From: Corynebacterium endometrii
GTDB lineage: Bacteria; Actinomycetota; Actinomycetes; Mycobacteriales; Mycobacteriaceae
NCBI RefSeq assembly: GCF_004795735.1
Contig: NZ_CP039247.1
Coordinates: forward strand, 682,001-746,000
Direction: 5' to 3'
Length of the DNA: 64,000 nucleotides
The translations under genes and the position numbers were made by a program. The notes beneath the pieces were generated by a model. That model ran no database searches. It had not been told where the DNA came from and was given only the letters and a program-made list of their open reading frames with translations. Below, in pieces: positions 8,502 to 17,121 of the stretch; within the stretch, counting starts at the first letter, position 1; every line of letters starts with the position of its first letter.

Positions 8502-9416
8502 ATGGACTTCAAGACTCTCGACAAGATTCCTGACCTCGGAGTGGAGTTCCGCAAAATAGTTGCCGATAAGCTGCCTGGAGTAGGAGTAAAGCGCGTAGCG
8601 GATAAGGATCCAGCAACCGGCGTAGAGGTCAATGGCGTGACCGTAGACCCCCGTCATCTTGCCGCCTACAATCAGGCGGTTGGATTAAGGACGGGCTCAG
8701 AGCTACCCGTGACCTACCCCTTTGTGTTGAGCTTTCCATTGGTCATGCGCGTAATGCGCTCCGGAGACTTCCCGTATTCGCCCATGGGGGCCGTCCATAT
8801 CTCGAACCAGATTGAACAAACGCGCGCCTTGCGGCTGGGCGAAGAGTTCAAGCTCAGGGTTCACGCCAGGAACGTTCGTGAACACCGTCGCGGTCTACTT
8901 GTGGACTTGGTTACGGAAGTCATCGTTGGGGCGGAAACGGTATGGGCTCAGACCTCGACCTTCCTGGGCATGGGGGCCAGACTGGATTCGGCGGCACCTC
9001 AGGAGATAAAGGACCGCGGACAAGAGCGCGGAACGTGCCTTCCGGCGGCCGGGGAGGAGCCGGATGTGGCCCAAACGGCGCTGTGGAGGGTGACTGCGGA
9101 AGATATCAAGCAGTATGCGGAAGCCTCCGGTGATAAGAATCCCGTCCATGTCAGCGGAATTGGCGCGAGGGCGTTTGGCTTCCCGAACGTCATCGCCCAC
9201 GGCATGTGGACCGCAGCCAGGATGCTGGCCCCGCTAGAGGGGCGCATCGGTGGGGCGCTGCGCTACACCGTCGATTTTGCCAAACCCGTTGTCCTACCCG
9301 CCCGCGTTGCCTTCTGGGCCCGGAGGGATCCGGATGGTGGTGCCTGGAAGCTTGAGGTGCGCAAAGCCAAAAAGCCGGAAAGTGTGCACGCGGTGGCAGA
9401 GGTTGTAGAGCTATAG
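8502..9416 (+). CDS. MaoC-type (R)-3-hydroxyacyl dehydratase (HtdX-like)
   Basis: This 304-aa double hot-dog protein has the R-specific hydratase motif in its second half: YAEASGDKNPVH, with Asp and His spaced as in MaoC enzymes, followed by GFPNVIAHGMW. The first half lacks those residues and probably builds the substrate tunnel. Family enzymes interconvert 3-hydroxyacyl and trans-2-enoyl thioesters. It follows the fabG4-type gene in an apparent two-gene operon, as htdX follows fabG4 in mycobacteria. Together with the divergent thiolase and acyl-CoA dehydrogenase it would complete a four-step beta-oxidation or elongation cycle without a FadB protein. Confidence 0.85.
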   Translation: MDFKTLDKIPDLGVEFRKIVADKLPGVGVKRVADKDPATGVEVNGVTVDPRHLAAYNQAVGLRTGSELPVTYPFVLSFPLVMRVMRSGDFPYSPMGAVHISNQIEQTRALRLGEEFKLRVHARNVREHRRGLLVDLVTEVIVGAETVWAQTSTFLGMGARLDSAAPQEIKDRGQERGTCLPAAGEEPDVAQTALWRVTAEDIKQYAEASGDKNPVHVSGIGARAFGFPNVIAHGMWTAARMLAPLEGRIGGALRYTVDFAKPVVLPARVAFWARRDPDGGAWKLEVRKAKKPESVHAVAEVVEL

Positions 9417-9448
9417 CCCGCCGGCTTCTCTGGACACGCGGTTGTCTT

Positions 9449-9611
9449 CCCGCCTGGAAGCTCGCTTTCCAGGCGGGCCCCGCACGGGCCGAAATGTGGG
9501 CCGATTTTCAACGCCTGGAAATTCCTTGGCCCGCCATCGGGGCCAGTTCCTTGGAACCCGGATTTCCGTGGGGCCACATTCCCTTTGGAAAGCGAGCAAA
9601 GTGGGCTTTGC
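9449..9611. repeat. Extended imperfect palindrome downstream of the MaoC gene
   Basis: A hairpin at 9449-9477 (stem CCCGCCTGGAA) sits 33 bp past the stop. Wider pairing exists as well. An 11-bp segment at 9460-9470 is the exact inverse of 9587-9597, and ATGTGGGCC at 9494-9502 pairs with GGCCACAT near 9572-9579 with one bulge. A further small hairpin lies at 9596-9611. No clear U-tract follows. This could be a structured 3' UTR, a terminator array or a small mobile palindromic element. Confidence 0.6.
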
Positions 9612-9866
9612 GGCCCTACTGCATCTTGGTGTGGCCGGACTCTGTTCCGCCGCTCGCGCCGTTTGGTCAGTTGAACGGGCCGGGTGCATAACGGTTCTTA
9701 AACAATTTTCGGGCGGAAAACCGCAATACCTTGCCGTAGTTAAAGCGATCTCCTAGGGTATAGCCATCTAGTGTGAACTAGGTAACATCCTGTGTTTTTC
9801 ATGGCACAGGCCAATAAAAGCTGCGCCATCCCGGCCACCATTCGAATTTAGGGCGGTAGGGCAGAG
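9612..9866 (+). promoter_or_regulatory. Non-coding region upstream of the abgT-like gene
   Basis: No gene is visible in this stretch. It contains short inverted repeats, CTAG-N6-CTAG at about 9769-9782 and CCTGTG-N10-CACAGG at about 9789-9810. Either could be an operator for the transporter-amidohydrolase operon. No convincing promoter could be fixed. Confidence 0.4.
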
Positions 9867-11540
9867 ATGGCGCCCCAACGGAAAGGCTTGGCCATGAGTT
9901 CAGAGGCTAAGGGCAACGCGGTTACCGTGAACGGAACCGGGCACGGCTCGGATGCACAGGGCGCTTCAAAGTCAGGCGCCCTCGATAAATTTCTTAACGC
10001 AGTTGAGACTGTAGGCAACAAACTGCCGCAGCCATTCACGCTGTTTCTCATTCTTTTTCTTATCACGGGCGTGTTTTCATCCATCATGGCGTGGATGGGG
10101 ACCACAGTCGTTGTTCCCGGGACCAACGAGGAACAGGCCGTTAAGGGCCTGTTCACAGGCGAGGGATTGACTTGGCTCACCACCACCCTGGGCGAAAACT
10201 ACCTAGGCTTCCCGCCACTAGTTACCGTCCTCCCCATTCTCTTGGCGGTGGGCGTGGCGGAGCGCTCCGGCATGCTTGCCGCGCTCATTCGTAAGCTTTT
10301 TGGCTCCGCAAAGCCGGCCGTCCTGCCATACGCTGTGGGAGTTATTGGTGTGACCGGCTCCATCATGGCGGATTCCGCATTCGTGGTCATCCCACCGCTG
10401 GCGGCCATGGTGTTCAAGGCGGCGGGCCGCCACCCCGTCGCGGGGCTTATCGGAGGTTTCGCGGCGGTGGGCGCCGGTTATTCCACGGCACTGGTGCCCA
10501 CGTCCTTGGACGCCCTGTTCGCCGGAATCACCAACGCGGTCATGGAGACCCTGCCCAACTTCGAATTCGCCGATGTTAACGCGGTCTCCAACTATTTCTT
10601 CAACATCGCCTCGTCCATCGTGTTGGGTATTCTGGCTGGCTTTATAACTGACAAGATCATTGAGCCGCGCATGTGGAAACAAGATGTCCCCACCGAGCAA
10701 TCCATGGATGAGGCTGAAGCCGGGTCCAGGGGTGACGTGGACGCCGAAGGCAACCCATTGACCGCCGAGCTGAACAAGGCAGAAAGCAAGGGATTGGTAT
10801 GGAGCGGCATTGTCGCCGTGCTCCTTACCGCAATCATTTTGGCGGCGACCCTGGTTCCCAATTCGCCGTGGCGCAATGAGGATGGCGGCTTCCTGCCGCA
10901 GTCCCCACTGCTGAGCTCCATCGTTTTCATCATCTTCCTCTACTTTATTGTCCTGGGCTTGGTCTATGGCCGCTGTGTGGGCACCGTCAAAGGGGTCAAG
11001 GACATGGTGGAGATGATGATGGGCGCCCTAAAGGATATGCTCCCCTTCTTAGTCTTGGCTTTCATCCTGGGCCAGTTTGTGGCGCTGTTTTCCTGGACGG
11101 GCATTGGAACCTGGACCGCGGTCAAGGGCGCGGCATTCCTGGAGGCCATTGGGCTTACGGGCTTCCCGGCGATTTTGGCCTTCATTGCCCTCGCGTCCCT
11201 GCTGAACCTGCTCATTATCTCCGGCTCTTCGATGTGGACGCTGATGGCCGCGGTATTCGTTCCAATGTTCGCGTTGCTGGGTTACGAGCCGGCATTCATT
11301 CAGGCGGCGTTCCGCGTGGGTGACTCCGCCACCCAAATCATCACCCCACTGAATCCATACATGATCGTGATCCTTGGGCTGCTGCAGCGCTACGAACCAA
11401 AGGCGGGCATAGGAACCTTGATGTCACGCATGATTCCATTCGTGATCCCGTTCTTCGTCGCGTGGGCGGCGCTTTTGGCAATCTGGTTCTACGCAGACCT
11501 GCCGCTTGGACCAGGAAACGCCATTATGATTGGGGGCTAA
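9867..11540 (+). CDS. AbgT-family transporter (p-aminobenzoyl-glutamate type)
   Basis: This roughly 557-aa polytopic membrane protein has the AbgT family segments, including a start-proximal NAVETVGNKLPQPFTLFLILF, a conserved GxxxGSIMADSAFVVIPPLAA region and a late IISGSSMWTLMAAVFVPMFALLGYEPAF region. AbgT proteins import p-aminobenzoyl-glutamate, and some members export sulfonamides. ATG at 9894 is a second possible start, with GAAAGG upstream; it would drop nine residues. The stop overlaps the ATG of an M20 amidohydrolase gene, giving a transporter-hydrolase operon that could salvage p-aminobenzoate from folate breakdown products. Confidence 0.85.
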   Translation: MAPQRKGLAMSSEAKGNAVTVNGTGHGSDAQGASKSGALDKFLNAVETVGNKLPQPFTLFLILFLITGVFSSIMAWMGTTVVVPGTNEEQAVKGLFTGEGLTWLTTTLGENYLGFPPLVTVLPILLAVGVAERSGMLAALIRKLFGSAKPAVLPYAVGVIGVTGSIMADSAFVVIPPLAAMVFKAAGRHPVAGLIGGFAAVGAGYSTALVPTSLDALFAGITNAVMETLPNFEFADVNAVSNYFFNIASSIVLGILAGFITDKIIEPRMWKQDVPTEQSMDEAEAGSRGDVDAEGNPLTAELNKAESKGLVWSGIVAVLLTAIILAATLVPNSPWRNEDGGFLPQSPLLSSIVFIIFLYFIVLGLVYGRCVGTVKGVKDMVEMMMGALKDMLPFLVLAFILGQFVALFSWTGIGTWTAVKGAAFLEAIGLTGFPAILAFIALASLLNLLIISGSSMWTLMAAVFVPMFALLGYEPAFIQAAFRVGDSATQIITPLNPYMIVILGLLQRYEPKAGIGTLMSRMIPFVIPFFVAWAALLAIWFYADLPLGPGNAIMIGG

Positions 11541-12919
11541 TGATGAATTCTCCAGAACCGCCCCAGTATCCGTCCACCCCTTCGACTGCCTATCTAGACT
11601 CAATGCAGGCCGATATCGATGCCGGTATAGCCGCCGCAACGGTTGACCAGCCCGCTGATCGCGAGCAGGAAGCCTACGAAGGGCAACGCCAGCTATGGGA
11701 GGTGGTGACTGGCGTGGGGGAGAGCCTCACGGATACCTTGACCCACATCGTCAAGGATTTGCACGCCCACCCCGAGGTTGCGTTCAAAGAAGTGCGCTCC
11801 ATGAATGAGCTGGCAAACATAGTCGAAGATGCCGGCCATCCGGTCACCCGCGGGGTCTACGGGGTAGACACCGCCTTTGAGGCCGTATGGGCCTCTGATG
11901 GCTTTGACCCCCACAGCCATCCGACTATCTCCATCATGGCGGAATACGATGCGCTTCCTGGCCTGGGCCACGCGTGCGGCCATAATGTGATCGCGGCAGC
12001 GGGGGTTGGGGCCTTCCTGGCGGCGTCGGAAGTGTTGAAGGGCTCGGGCTTGCAGGGGCGGGTGCTGCTGCAAGGCACGCCGGCGGAAGAGGGGCACACC
12101 GGCAAGGAGTACATGATTCGCGGCGGCGCGCTCGAGGGGGTCGATGCCGCGGTCATGGTCCACGGGTTCGGCTACGACGTTGGCTCTCACGCATGGGTGG
12201 GCCGCCGAAGCGTGAGCGTGACGTTTAAGGGAGTCGCCGCTCATGCCAGCTCGCAGCCGTTTATGGGGCGAAACGCTCTAGATGCCGCCACCCTGGCCTA
12301 CCAGGCGATGGGTCTTTTGCGCCAGCAGATGCCGCCTAGCGATCGCCTTCACGCCATTATCACTGAGGGCGGAGACCGGCCCTCCATCGTTCCGCCGGAA
12401 GCGAAGATGGATATCTATGTGCGTTCCCTGGGCAACCGCACTTTGATGGATTTGTCTGAGCGGATTGATGACATTATTGCTGGTGCCGCACAGATGACCG
12501 GTTGCGGTGTCGAGGCTCGCTGGGATCCTCACCCTATGAGCCTTCCGGTGCGCAATTCCGCCACGCTGGTTGAGCGTTGGACCGCGACTCAGGCCGCGCG
12601 CGGGCGCGTCGCGTTACCCGCCGGTACGGTGCCGGATACCCTGGCCGCATCTACGGATTTTGGCAATGTGTCTAATCTTGTCCCGGGTCTGCACCCAATG
12701 GTGAAGGTTTCCCCGCCTGAGGTGGCATTGCATACCGAGGCGTTTGCTCATTGGGCGCAGACGGATGACGCGGTGAAGGCGGCCGTGGATAGCGCCATTG
12801 GCCTGGCGCAGGTAGCCGTTGACCTGCTTGCCGATGGGGCATTCCTCGAAGCGGCTAAACAGGAGTTCGAGGAAACCGGTGGGGCGGTGTCCGTGACGGA
12901 GCTGCTGGCCCAACCCTAA
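11540..12919 (+). CDS. M20-family amidohydrolase (AbgB-like aminobenzoyl-glutamate hydrolase)
   Basis: This 459-aa M20D peptidase has metal ligands in EYDALPGLGHACGHN (about residues 134-148), the catalytic Glu in GTPAEEGHTGK and the dimerisation-domain segment VAAHASSQPFMGRNALDA. Members hydrolyse N-acyl amino acids, and AbgB-like proteins act on p-aminobenzoyl-glutamate. The start at 11540 overlaps the last base of the transporter stop codon, indicating coupled translation. E. coli uses an AbgA/AbgB pair, but only one subunit is encoded here, so a homo-oligomer or a different N-acyl substrate is possible. A strong terminator follows. Confidence 0.85.
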   Translation: MMNSPEPPQYPSTPSTAYLDSMQADIDAGIAAATVDQPADREQEAYEGQRQLWEVVTGVGESLTDTLTHIVKDLHAHPEVAFKEVRSMNELANIVEDAGHPVTRGVYGVDTAFEAVWASDGFDPHSHPTISIMAEYDALPGLGHACGHNVIAAAGVGAFLAASEVLKGSGLQGRVLLQGTPAEEGHTGKEYMIRGGALEGVDAAVMVHGFGYDVGSHAWVGRRSVSVTFKGVAAHASSQPFMGRNALDAATLAYQAMGLLRQQMPPSDRLHAIITEGGDRPSIVPPEAKMDIYVRSLGNRTLMDLSERIDDIIAGAAQMTGCGVEARWDPHPMSLPVRNSATLVERWTATQAARGRVALPAGTVPDTLAASTDFGNVSNLVPGLHPMVKVSPPEVALHTEAFAHWAQTDDAVKAAVDSAIGLAQVAVDLLADGAFLEAAKQEFEETGGAVSVTELLAQP

Positions 12920-12939
12920 GGGGGTAGAGATCACCCCCG

Positions 12940-12982
12940 CCCCTCTTTCCAGCAACGGGACTGGAAAGAGGGGCTTTTTGGG
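12940..12982 (+). terminator. Terminator of the abgT-abgB operon
   Basis: A 13-bp perfect stem (12940-12952 with 12961-12973) with an 8-nt loop is followed by a T run. It closes the transporter-hydrolase operon and insulates the iron-regulated promoter downstream. Confidence 0.92.
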
Positions 12983-13024
12983 TTACGGGAAGGTTTATAC
13001 AATAAAAATGTTGCGAAAACCTTG

Positions 13025-13056
13025 TGAGGTTAACCTTACCTAGGTTAGGGTTGCCT
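13025..13056 (+). promoter_or_regulatory. Overlapping DtxR-like iron boxes
   Basis: The 19-mer at 13025-13043 matches the DtxR consensus TTAGGTTAGSCTAACCTAA at about 15 of 19 positions. A second, overlapping match runs from 13041 to 13056 (TAGGTTAGGGTTGCCT). They lie 40-70 bp upstream of the siderophore-binding lipoprotein gene. DtxR with Fe(II) would repress this operon when iron is plentiful. Site strength is inferred only from consensus resemblance. Confidence 0.75.
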
Positions 13057-13097
13057 TGTTCGAAAATTTCAATGAGCTTGAAAGGCTGTCCATCCTA

Positions 13098-14105
13098 ATG
13101 AAGATCCGTCACACGATCGTTGCATCAGCTGCTGCTTTCTCCCTAATCCTCACTGGCTGCTCCGCATCCGAGGGCGGAGAGTCCACCACTGCTTCCTCCG
13201 CCGACGCGGCTGCCTCCGCCGAGGGGGTAATCACCGTTGAGGACAACTTTGGCACCAAGGAGATTCCTCAGCCGCTGGAGCGTGTTGCCGCTACGGATAA
13301 CCGCTCCTTCGAGATCCTGGCGGATTGGGGTATCGAGCTGGTCGCAGCTCCGGTGAACCTGATTCCAAAGACCGTGGATGCATACTCCGAGGAGACCGTG
13401 GGGGTTAACTTGGGCTCCCACCGCGAGCCTGACCTCGAGGCACTGGTTGCTGCCGAGCCTCAGGTAGTCATCAACGGCCAGCGCTTCTCCCAGTACCAGG
13501 AGGATATTGAGACCCTGGTACCTGACGCGGCGGTAGTGGACTTCGAGCCACGCGACGATAAGGATTTCTTCGCTGAGCTCATCCGCCAGACTGAGGGCCT
13601 GGGTACCGTCTTCGGTAAGGAAGAGGAAGCCGCAAAGCTGGTAGAGGATTTCAATGCCGCCCTCGAGCGCGCCAAGGCTGCCTACAACGGTGAATCCACC
13701 GTCATGGCGCTGAACGCTTCCGGCGGCGAGCTGGGATACATCGCCCCAGGCGAAGGCCGCTTCTACGGCCCAATCTTCGACGCCCTGGGCCTGAAGCCTG
13801 CGCTCGAGGTGGACAACTCTTCCGATGACCACGAGGGCGATGACATCTCCGTTGAGGCGGTTGCTGAGTCCAACCCGGATTGGATCTTGGTTCTGGACCG
13901 CGACGGCGGCACCAGCGCGGCCGATGAAGAGGGCTACGTGCCGGCGGAGACCCTCATTAAGGACAACGCGGCGCTGAAGAACGTTACCGCAGTCCAGGAT
14001 TCCCAGCTGGTCTTCGCTCCCGCCGATACCTACACCAACGAGAACATCATCACCTACACCGAGGTGCTCAACGCCATTGCTGATGCATTCGAGGCACAGC
14101 AGTAG
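13098..14105 (+). CDS. Iron-siderophore ABC transporter substrate-binding lipoprotein
   Basis: This 335-aa protein begins with a lipoprotein signal, MKIRHTIVASAAAFSLILTGC, with the lipobox LTGC at about residues 18-21. A FepB/FatB-like bilobal domain follows, with EVAATDNRSFEILADWG-like and EPDLEALVAAEPQVVI segments. It captures ferric siderophores outside the membrane and passes them to the two permeases encoded next. ATG at 13098 is chosen because it starts the signal peptide; a longer frame adds 14 residues. DtxR-like boxes lie just upstream. A hairpin between this gene and the first permease may raise the relative level of the binding protein. Confidence 0.9.
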   Translation: MKIRHTIVASAAAFSLILTGCSASEGGESTTASSADAAASAEGVITVEDNFGTKEIPQPLERVAATDNRSFEILADWGIELVAAPVNLIPKTVDAYSEETVGVNLGSHREPDLEALVAAEPQVVINGQRFSQYQEDIETLVPDAAVVDFEPRDDKDFFAELIRQTEGLGTVFGKEEEAAKLVEDFNAALERAKAAYNGESTVMALNASGGELGYIAPGEGRFYGPIFDALGLKPALEVDNSSDDHEGDDISVEAVAESNPDWILVLDRDGGTSAADEEGYVPAETLIKDNAALKNVTAVQDSQLVFAPADTYTNENIITYTEVLNAIADAFEAQQ

Positions 14106-14178
14106 TTTCCCTCACTAGAGAGAAAATAAGCCCGGCATATGCAGTGCCGCGCATACAGTATGTCTAGGAATACCCCCT

Positions 14179-14229
14179 AAAACCGAAAGTCCCCGCTGGT
14201 TAACGCCGTGCGGGTGCACTTTCGGTTTT
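14179..14229 (+). terminator. Intra-operon hairpin between binding protein and permease genes
   Basis: A 12-bp outer stem (14179-14190 with 14218-14229) and an inner 5-bp stem (14192-14196 with 14209-14213) are followed only by a short T-containing stretch. It lies 20 bp before the permease start. It probably works as a partial terminator or RNA stabiliser, giving more binding-protein mRNA than permease mRNA. Confidence 0.75.
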
Positions 14230-14249
14230 CGGCATGATGGAATGATTTT

Positions 14250-15278
14250 ATGACTGCACTCAACACCACGGCGGGCAATGGGCCCAGCGGTGCACCCAGC
14301 GGCAAGGCCACGCCTGCCCGCGTGTCTCGAGGGAAGCTGGTCAACTGGAAGCTAGCCCTAGGCGCGATACCGGTAGTAGCGCTGCTGGTGGTGTCCTTGT
14401 TCATCGGCGAGTTTGATATCTTCAACGACGAATTTGGCCGGGAAATGTTCGGAATAACCCGCATTCCCCGAACCATCGCCCTGGTTCTAGCCGGCGCCGC
14501 GATGGCCATGTGCGGCCTTGTCATGCAGCTGCTGACCCAGAACCGCTTCGTCGAACCAACCACCACGGGTACCACCGAGTGGGCCGGCTTGGGCCTGCTA
14601 GTGGCACTTGTAATGTTCCCGCAATCGACCGTGCTGGAAAAGATGATCTGCGCGGTGGTCTTCTCCTTCGTGGGAACCATGATCTTCTTCACGTTCCTCC
14701 GCCGAGTGACCCTTAAATCCTCCCTGATCGTGCCGATTATCGGCATCATGCTTGGCTCCGTTGTCTCCGCGGTATCGTCTTTCTTTGCCCTGGCCACGGA
14801 TACCCTGCAGCAGCTTGGCATCTGGTTTATGGGATCCTTTACCTCGGTCTACTCCGGCCAGTATGAGGTCCTCTGGGTCGTGCTCATTGTCCTTGTGGCC
14901 GTCTTCTTCTTTGCCGATAAGATCACCGTGGCCGGTCTAGGCGAGGACGTTGCTACCAACGTGGGCCTGAACTATAACCGAATCCTGCTCATCGGCACCG
15001 GGCTAATTGCTGTGGCCACCGGCGTGGTGACCGTGGTGGTGGGCTCTCTGCCGTTCTTGGGCCTCATCGTGCCAAACATTGTATCCATGTTCCGGGGCGA
15101 TGACCTGCGCTCCAATCTCCCATGGGTCTGCCTGCTAGGCATCGCCATCGTGACCATCTGTGACATTATTGGCCGCCTGATTATCTCCCCGTTCGAGATT
15201 CCAGTATCGGTAATCCTGGGCCTTGTCGGCGCAGTGGTGTTCGTAGTGCTGATTGTGAGGTCCACTCGTGACAAGTAA
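14250..15278 (+). CDS. FecCD-type siderophore ABC transporter permease 1
   Basis: This 342-aa integral membrane protein of the FecCD family has several hydrophobic spans, the family segment RIPRTIALVLAGAAMAMCGLVMQLL near the N-terminus, and PFLGLIVPNIVSMFRGDD in the last third, which contacts the ATPase. It forms the membrane channel with the next gene product. The 3' end overlaps the GTG start of the second permease by 11 bp, showing tight coupling. Regulation by iron is expected through the upstream DtxR-like boxes. Confidence 0.92.
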   Translation: MTALNTTAGNGPSGAPSGKATPARVSRGKLVNWKLALGAIPVVALLVVSLFIGEFDIFNDEFGREMFGITRIPRTIALVLAGAAMAMCGLVMQLLTQNRFVEPTTTGTTEWAGLGLLVALVMFPQSTVLEKMICAVVFSFVGTMIFFTFLRRVTLKSSLIVPIIGIMLGSVVSAVSSFFALATDTLQQLGIWFMGSFTSVYSGQYEVLWVVLIVLVAVFFFADKITVAGLGEDVATNVGLNYNRILLIGTGLIAVATGVVTVVVGSLPFLGLIVPNIVSMFRGDDLRSNLPWVCLLGIAIVTICDIIGRLIISPFEIPVSVILGLVGAVVFVVLIVRSTRDK

Positions 15279-16323
15279 ACCTACCTTCACCACCCCCACC
15301 GCATCCGAGATCCCCGATGCGGATCGCAACGTGGGCGCCTTCCAGTCAAAGAGGGCGGCCCGCAAGTATTGGATTCTGCTTATCACCATGGTGGTCCTCG
15401 GCGCGCTGTCTGCCTTTGGATTGCTGGCTTATGACAACCCTCTGGAGTACGGCACCCGCGGTTTCTGGCTCATCGCTCAGCGCCGGGCGGATTCGGTTAC
15501 CGCCATGGCGATTGTGGCGGTGTGCCAGGCCATGGCCACGGTTGCGTTCCATACGGTGACCAACAACCGTATCCTGACGCCGTCAATCATGGGTTTTGAA
15601 TCCCTCTACGTGGCCATTAACACCGCGACCATCTTTTTCCTTGGCGCGGTGGGGCTCAACGAGGCGCGCAACCTGGGCACCTTCCTGATGCAGATGGCCA
15701 TCATGATTGCCCTGTCGCTGCTGCTGTATTCCTGGCTGCTCACGAACCGCACCAACAACATGCACGCCATGCTGTTGGTGGGCGTGGTTATCGGCGGCGG
15801 ATTAGGATCACTGTCCACATTCATGCAACGCATGCTCACGCCTTCGGAGTTTGACGTGCTCACCGCCCGTCTCTTCGGCTCCGTTAACAACGCGGAGACG
15901 GAGTATTACCCGTTCGCGATTCCTATCGTGGTGCTGGCTACGCTGGCTCTATTCCTTAACTCCCGCCGCCTCAACGTCATCTCTTTGGGCCGCGATGCGT
16001 CCACCAATCTGGGCGTAAACCACAAAACCAATGCCATCTTCACCCTGGTTCTGGTCTCTCTGCTCATGGCCACCACCACCGCGTTGGTGGGCCCCATGAC
16101 CTTCCTTGGATTCCTGGTGGCAACCTTGGCCTATCAGTTCGCGGAAACCTACGACCACCGCTTCATTTTCCCGATGGCCGTGGCCACCGCCTTCTTCGTG
16201 CTCACTAGTGCATACTTCCTCATGCAGCACGTCTTCTACGCGCAGGGCGTAGTATCCATCATCATTGAGCTTGTTGGTGGTTCCGTATTCCTGTTCGTCA
16301 TCTTGCGAAAGGGTCGCTTGTGA
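15268..16323 (+). CDS. FecCD-type siderophore ABC transporter permease 2
   Basis: This 351-aa permease is the partner of the preceding one, so the pore is a heterodimer. It has a longer polar N-terminus (about 35 residues), multiple hydrophobic spans, and the FecCD segments NRILTPSIMGFESLYV and GPMTFLGFLVATLAY. It starts with GTG at 15268 inside the previous gene. Its stop overlaps the GTG start of the ATPase gene by 4 bp, giving one continuous translational unit of permease-permease-ATPase. Confidence 0.92.
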   Translation: MTSKPTFTTPTASEIPDADRNVGAFQSKRAARKYWILLITMVVLGALSAFGLLAYDNPLEYGTRGFWLIAQRRADSVTAMAIVAVCQAMATVAFHTVTNNRILTPSIMGFESLYVAINTATIFFLGAVGLNEARNLGTFLMQMAIMIALSLLLYSWLLTNRTNNMHAMLLVGVVIGGGLGSLSTFMQRMLTPSEFDVLTARLFGSVNNAETEYYPFAIPIVVLATLALFLNSRRLNVISLGRDASTNLGVNHKTNAIFTLVLVSLLMATTTALVGPMTFLGFLVATLAYQFAETYDHRFIFPMAVATAFFVLTSAYFLMQHVFYAQGVVSIIIELVGGSVFLFVILRKGRL

Positions 16324-17075
16324 TTACTCTGTCAGACGTCACCAAGGCGTATTCATCTGAAACGAACATTGGTCCAGTTAACCTGGAGATTCCTGCGGGC
16401 GGTATTACCGCCTTGGTGGGGCCAAACGGTGCTGGCAAGTCCACTCTTCTTACCATGATTGGCCGCCTGCTCGGCATGGACCAGGGTGAGATCAAGGTGG
16501 CGGAATACGACGTTTCCACCACCAAGTCGAAGGACCTGGCCAAAATTATTTCCGTGTTGCGCCAGGAAAACCACTTCATCACCAAGCTGACCGTGCGCCA
16601 GCTCGTGGGCTTTGGCCGATTCCCGTATTCGCAGGGCCGGCTGACGGAAGAGGATGAGGCGATCATCACCAAGTACATCGACTTCCTGCACCTTGGCCCG
16701 CTCGAGGACAGGTACTTGGATCAGCTCTCCGGCGGCCAGCGCCAGCGCGCATACGTGGCCATGGTCCTATGCCAGGAGACGGATTACGTGTTGCTAGATG
16801 AGCCACTCAACAACCTTGACATTGCGCATTCGGTGGAAATGATGCGCCACCTCAAAGACGCCGCGCGTCAATTCGGCCGGACCATCATCGTGGTGCTGCA
16901 TGACATCAACTTCGCCGCACGTTACGCGGACTACATCTGCGCGGTAAAGGACGGGCAGATTGTCGCCTTTGGTTCCCCGCAGGAAATCATGCGTGATGAG
17001 ATTTTGACCCCGATCTTCAACACGGAGATCAAGGTCATTGAGGGCCCAGAGGGCCTCTTAGCCTGCTACCACTAG
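16320..17075 (+). CDS. Siderophore ABC transporter ATP-binding protein (FepC-like)
   Basis: This 251-aa ABC ATPase has Walker A GPNGAGKST, the signature LSGGQRQRA, Walker B YVLLDEPLNNLD and the switch His in VLHDINFAARY. It powers iron-siderophore import through the two FecCD permeases. The GTG start at 16320 overlaps the preceding stop codon. It is the last gene of the operon; a terminator hairpin follows at 17089. The siderophore itself cannot be inferred, and no siderophore synthesis gene is in the window. Confidence 0.93.
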   Translation: MITLSDVTKAYSSETNIGPVNLEIPAGGITALVGPNGAGKSTLLTMIGRLLGMDQGEIKVAEYDVSTTKSKDLAKIISVLRQENHFITKLTVRQLVGFGRFPYSQGRLTEEDEAIITKYIDFLHLGPLEDRYLDQLSGGQRQRAYVAMVLCQETDYVLLDEPLNNLDIAHSVEMMRHLKDAARQFGRTIIVVLHDINFAARYADYICAVKDGQIVAFGSPQEIMRDEILTPIFNTEIKVIEGPEGLLACYH

Positions 17076-17088
17076 CGAGAATGCACAG

Positions 17089-17121
17089 GGCGTCACCGGT
17101 TTATATCGGTGGCGCCTTTTA
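17089..17121 (+). terminator. Terminator of the iron-siderophore operon
   Basis: An inverted repeat of GGCGYCACCGRT type surrounds a short AT loop and is followed by TTTT at 17117-17120. It separates the transporter operon from the rRNA leader. Confidence 0.85.

Noticed and set aside
11462..11539. Longer start for the AbgB-like protein
   Set aside because: The extra residues come from the end of the transporter gene. ATG at 11540 gives the normal start and overlaps the stop codon as expected for coupled genes.
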